Source: Betaproteobacteria bacterium
GTDB lineage: Bacteria > Pseudomonadota > Gammaproteobacteria > Burkholderiales > Thiobacteraceae
Reading direction: 5' to 3'
Assembly: GCA_024641855.1 (NCBI GenBank)
Contig: JAHECG010000017.1
Span: 1-38,759 of the forward strand
DNA length: 38,759 bases
Shown here: in pieces, positions 36,218 to 38,759 of the stretch
Position numbering within the stretch: position 1 is the first letter of the stretch
Layout: every line of letters begins with the position of its first letter
The notes under the pieces: generated by a model
Told to the model about the DNA's origin: nothing
The model's database searches: none
The model's input: only the letters and a program-made list of their open reading frames with translations
Position numbers and translations under genes: made by a program

Positions 36218-36247
36218 AAAGCCCGGCGGATTGCCGGGCTTTTTTCT
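36218..36247 (+). terminator. intrinsic terminator after tRNA-Ala
   Basis: GCCCGGC (36221-36227) and GCCGGGC (36233-36239) form a 7-bp GC-rich stem, flanked by AAA and followed by six T residues. It ends the tRNA transcript and isolates the ATP synthase operon. The following stretch to 36335 shows no gene. Confidence 0.9.
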
Positions 36248-36335
36248 TGTGCGCTTTTGAATCGACGTACTTTGAAAAGAAGTATTGCGCAGTCGCGCCC
36301 TTATTGTTTTGGTGTTTTTCCAGGCCCGCCTTGGT

Positions 36336-36365
36336 TTGACGCTCTTAGCCGAAAGCGACTATAAT
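36336..36365 (+). promoter_or_regulatory. sigma-70 promoter of the atp operon
   Basis: TTGACG (36336-36341), an 18-base spacer and TATAAT (36360-36365) are one mismatch from the full consensus. Transcription should start near 36372, about 58 bases before the atpI ATG at 36430. It also shows that an in-frame ATG at 36364, inside the -10 box, cannot be the atpI start from this promoter. Confidence 0.8.
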
Positions 36366-36429
36366 GCCGGGCTTTTCCAGGGCCATATTGGTTGGAAAGT
36401 GGTGGGTTGGCCCGCGAGGGGAAGGGTTC

Positions 36430-37664
<1,235 letters not shown>

Positions 37665-37694
37665 TTCCGATTTTTGATTATTAAGTAACGTTAA

Positions 37695-37952
<258 letters not shown>

Positions 37953-37976
37953 GACTGACGACTCGGAAGCGAAACC

Positions 37977-38447
37977 ATGAATATTAACGCCACTCTCATC
38001 GGCCAATCGATCACGTTCTTCTTGTTCGTTTGGTTCTGCATGAAGTTCGTGTGGCCGCCCATCATGAGCGCTCTAGCTGAACGCAAGAAGCAAATCGCCG
38101 ACGGCCTAGCCGCTGGCGAGCGCGGTAAGCATGAACTGGAACTGGCTTCCAGGAACGCTGCCGATTCCATGCGTGAAGCCAAGGGCCAAGCTGCGGAAGT
38201 GATCGCGCAAGCGGAAAAACGCGCTGCGCAAATCGTCGATGAAGCCAAAGGCACCGCGAAAGCGGAAGGTGATCGCATGATCGCTGGCGCCAAAGCTGAA
38301 ATCGATCAGGAAGCGACCCGTGCACGTGAAACGCTGCGCGAACAAGTTGCTGCGCTGGCGGTTGCCGGTGCGGAAAAAATCCTCCGCCGCGAAATTGATG
38401 CCAAGGCCCACGCCGACCTGCTCGAAGCCATCAAGAAGGAACTCTAA
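37977..38447 (+). CDS. atpF: ATP synthase F0 subunit b
   Basis: This 156-residue subunit b has one N-terminal membrane helix (about 6-26, [18 protein letters not shown]) and a long Ala-, Glu- and Lys-rich amphipathic helix that dimerises as the peripheral stalk. [20 protein letters not shown] and the C-terminal [17 protein letters not shown] block are typical. Its length equals that of E. coli AtpF (156). A GGAAG site lies upstream. The stop overlaps the atpH start (TAATG). Confidence 0.97.
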   Translation: MNINATLIGQSITFFLFVWFCMKFVWPPIMSALAERKKQIADGLAAGERGKHELELASRNAADSMREAKGQAAEVIAQAEKRAAQIVDEAKGTAKAEGDRMIAGAKAEIDQEATRARETLREQVAALAVAGAEKILRREIDAKAHADLLEAIKKEL

Positions 38448-38759
38448 TGGCTGAACTCGTCACCATCGCGCGTCCCTACGCCGAAGCCATCCTCCGTCTC
38501 GCAAAAGACGGCAATGCGTTCGACGACTGGTCGCGCATGTTGCAGATGGCGGCTGCCGTAGCGCAAGACGCGCAAATGGCGGCGCTCATCGCCGACCCTA
38601 AAGTTGGTTCTGGAGACGTGAGCCGAGTATTCCTCGGCGTGTGCGATTCCAAGCTGACCGAAGCAGGTAAAAATTTCGTCAAAGTGCTGATCGAAAACGA
38701 TCGTCTGTCTGTCCTGTCGCAAATTGCCGCCCTTTATGAAGCGCTCCGGCGCGATCACC
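38447..38759 (+). CDS. atpH: ATP synthase F1 subunit delta, partial (cut by window end)
   Basis: The frame starts at the ATG at 38447, overlapping the atpF stop by one base, and stays open to the window edge, giving 104 residues of about 178. It begins [20 protein letters not shown], the usual N-terminus of the delta subunit, and continues with LIADPKVGSGDVSRVFLGV and GKNFVKVLIENDRLSVLSQI, the conserved N-terminal helical-bundle pattern. It links the F1 head to the b-subunit stalk. The rest of the operon (atpAGDC) is expected beyond the edge. Confidence 0.95.
   Translation, partial: MAELVTIARPYAEAILRLAKDGNAFDDWSRMLQMAAAVAQDAQMAALIADPKVGSGDVSRVFLGVCDSKLTEAGKNFVKVLIENDRLSVLSQIAALYEALRRDH

Noticed and set aside
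36364-36429. Longer N-terminus for AtpI from the ATG at 36364.
   Set aside because: That ATG lies within the TATAAT box of the atp promoter; the start at 36430 has a ribosome site and gives a normal AtpI.

Overview
The window reads as a continuous stretch of ordinary chromosome from a proteobacterium, most likely a betaproteobacterium. This assignment is inferred from gene content and order: maf-rng, the pilMNOPQ/ponA divergent pair, ilvD next to lgt, a PEP-CTERM regulatory set (PrsK/PrsR/PrsT), a c551-type cytochrome, and the atpIBEFH order. No rRNA, insertion sequence, integrase, phage gene or CRISPR array was seen. Coding density is high, and no gene-free stretch exceeds 300 bases (the longest is 279). 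The last gene (atpH) runs off the right edge.

Layout. 1-3 kb, plus strand: a YjdF-type membrane protein, a 67-residue membrane protein, maf and rng. 3-6 kb, minus strand: a membrane protein with a degenerate AAA/ExeA-like domain, dgt and aroB. 6.1-8.3 kb, plus strand: a DUF6394-like membrane protein and a two-RCK potassium channel, sitting between aroB and aroK. 8.3-13.8 kb, minus strand: pilM-pilN-pilO-pilP-pilQ-aroK, read from a promoter near 13.87 kb. 14.1-17 kb, plus strand: ponA (PBP1A), transcribed divergently from pilM, then a nucleotidyltransferase-like gene. 17.2-25.1 kb, plus strand: a sigma-54-type promoter, then an EpsB-type sugar transferase, prsK, prsR and prsT. 25.2-27.8 kb, plus strand: two sodium-coupled amino-acid transporter genes that overlap by ATGA. 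27.9-33.9 kb, minus strand: cytochrome c, a YyaL/SPATA20-type protein, a small secreted protein, and an ilvD / secreted protein / TlpA-like thioredoxin cluster. 34-36.2 kb: lgt (+), a DsrE-like lipoprotein (-), a fatty-acid desaturase (+) and tRNA-Ala(CGC). 36.3-38.76 kb, plus strand: the start of the ATP synthase operon with a good sigma-70 promoter.

How the genes work together. The pil genes encode the type IV pilus alignment subcomplex and the secretin, and aroK and aroB supply the shikimate pathway. The EpsB/PrsK/PrsR/PrsT block is the regulatory and lipid-linked-sugar end of a PEP-CTERM/exosortase exopolysaccharide system whose exosortase is not in this window. The most interesting signals are regulatory or architectural: a near-consensus -24/-12 promoter in front of the block that encodes a sigma-54 activator; a 13-bp perfect hairpin followed by a T run exactly over the aroK start codon; the channel pair splitting aroK from aroB; a DamX-position protein whose ATPase motifs have decayed; and a nucleotidyltransferase-like protein lacking one of the usual metal-binding carboxylates. 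I did not see a clearly new multi-gene system.
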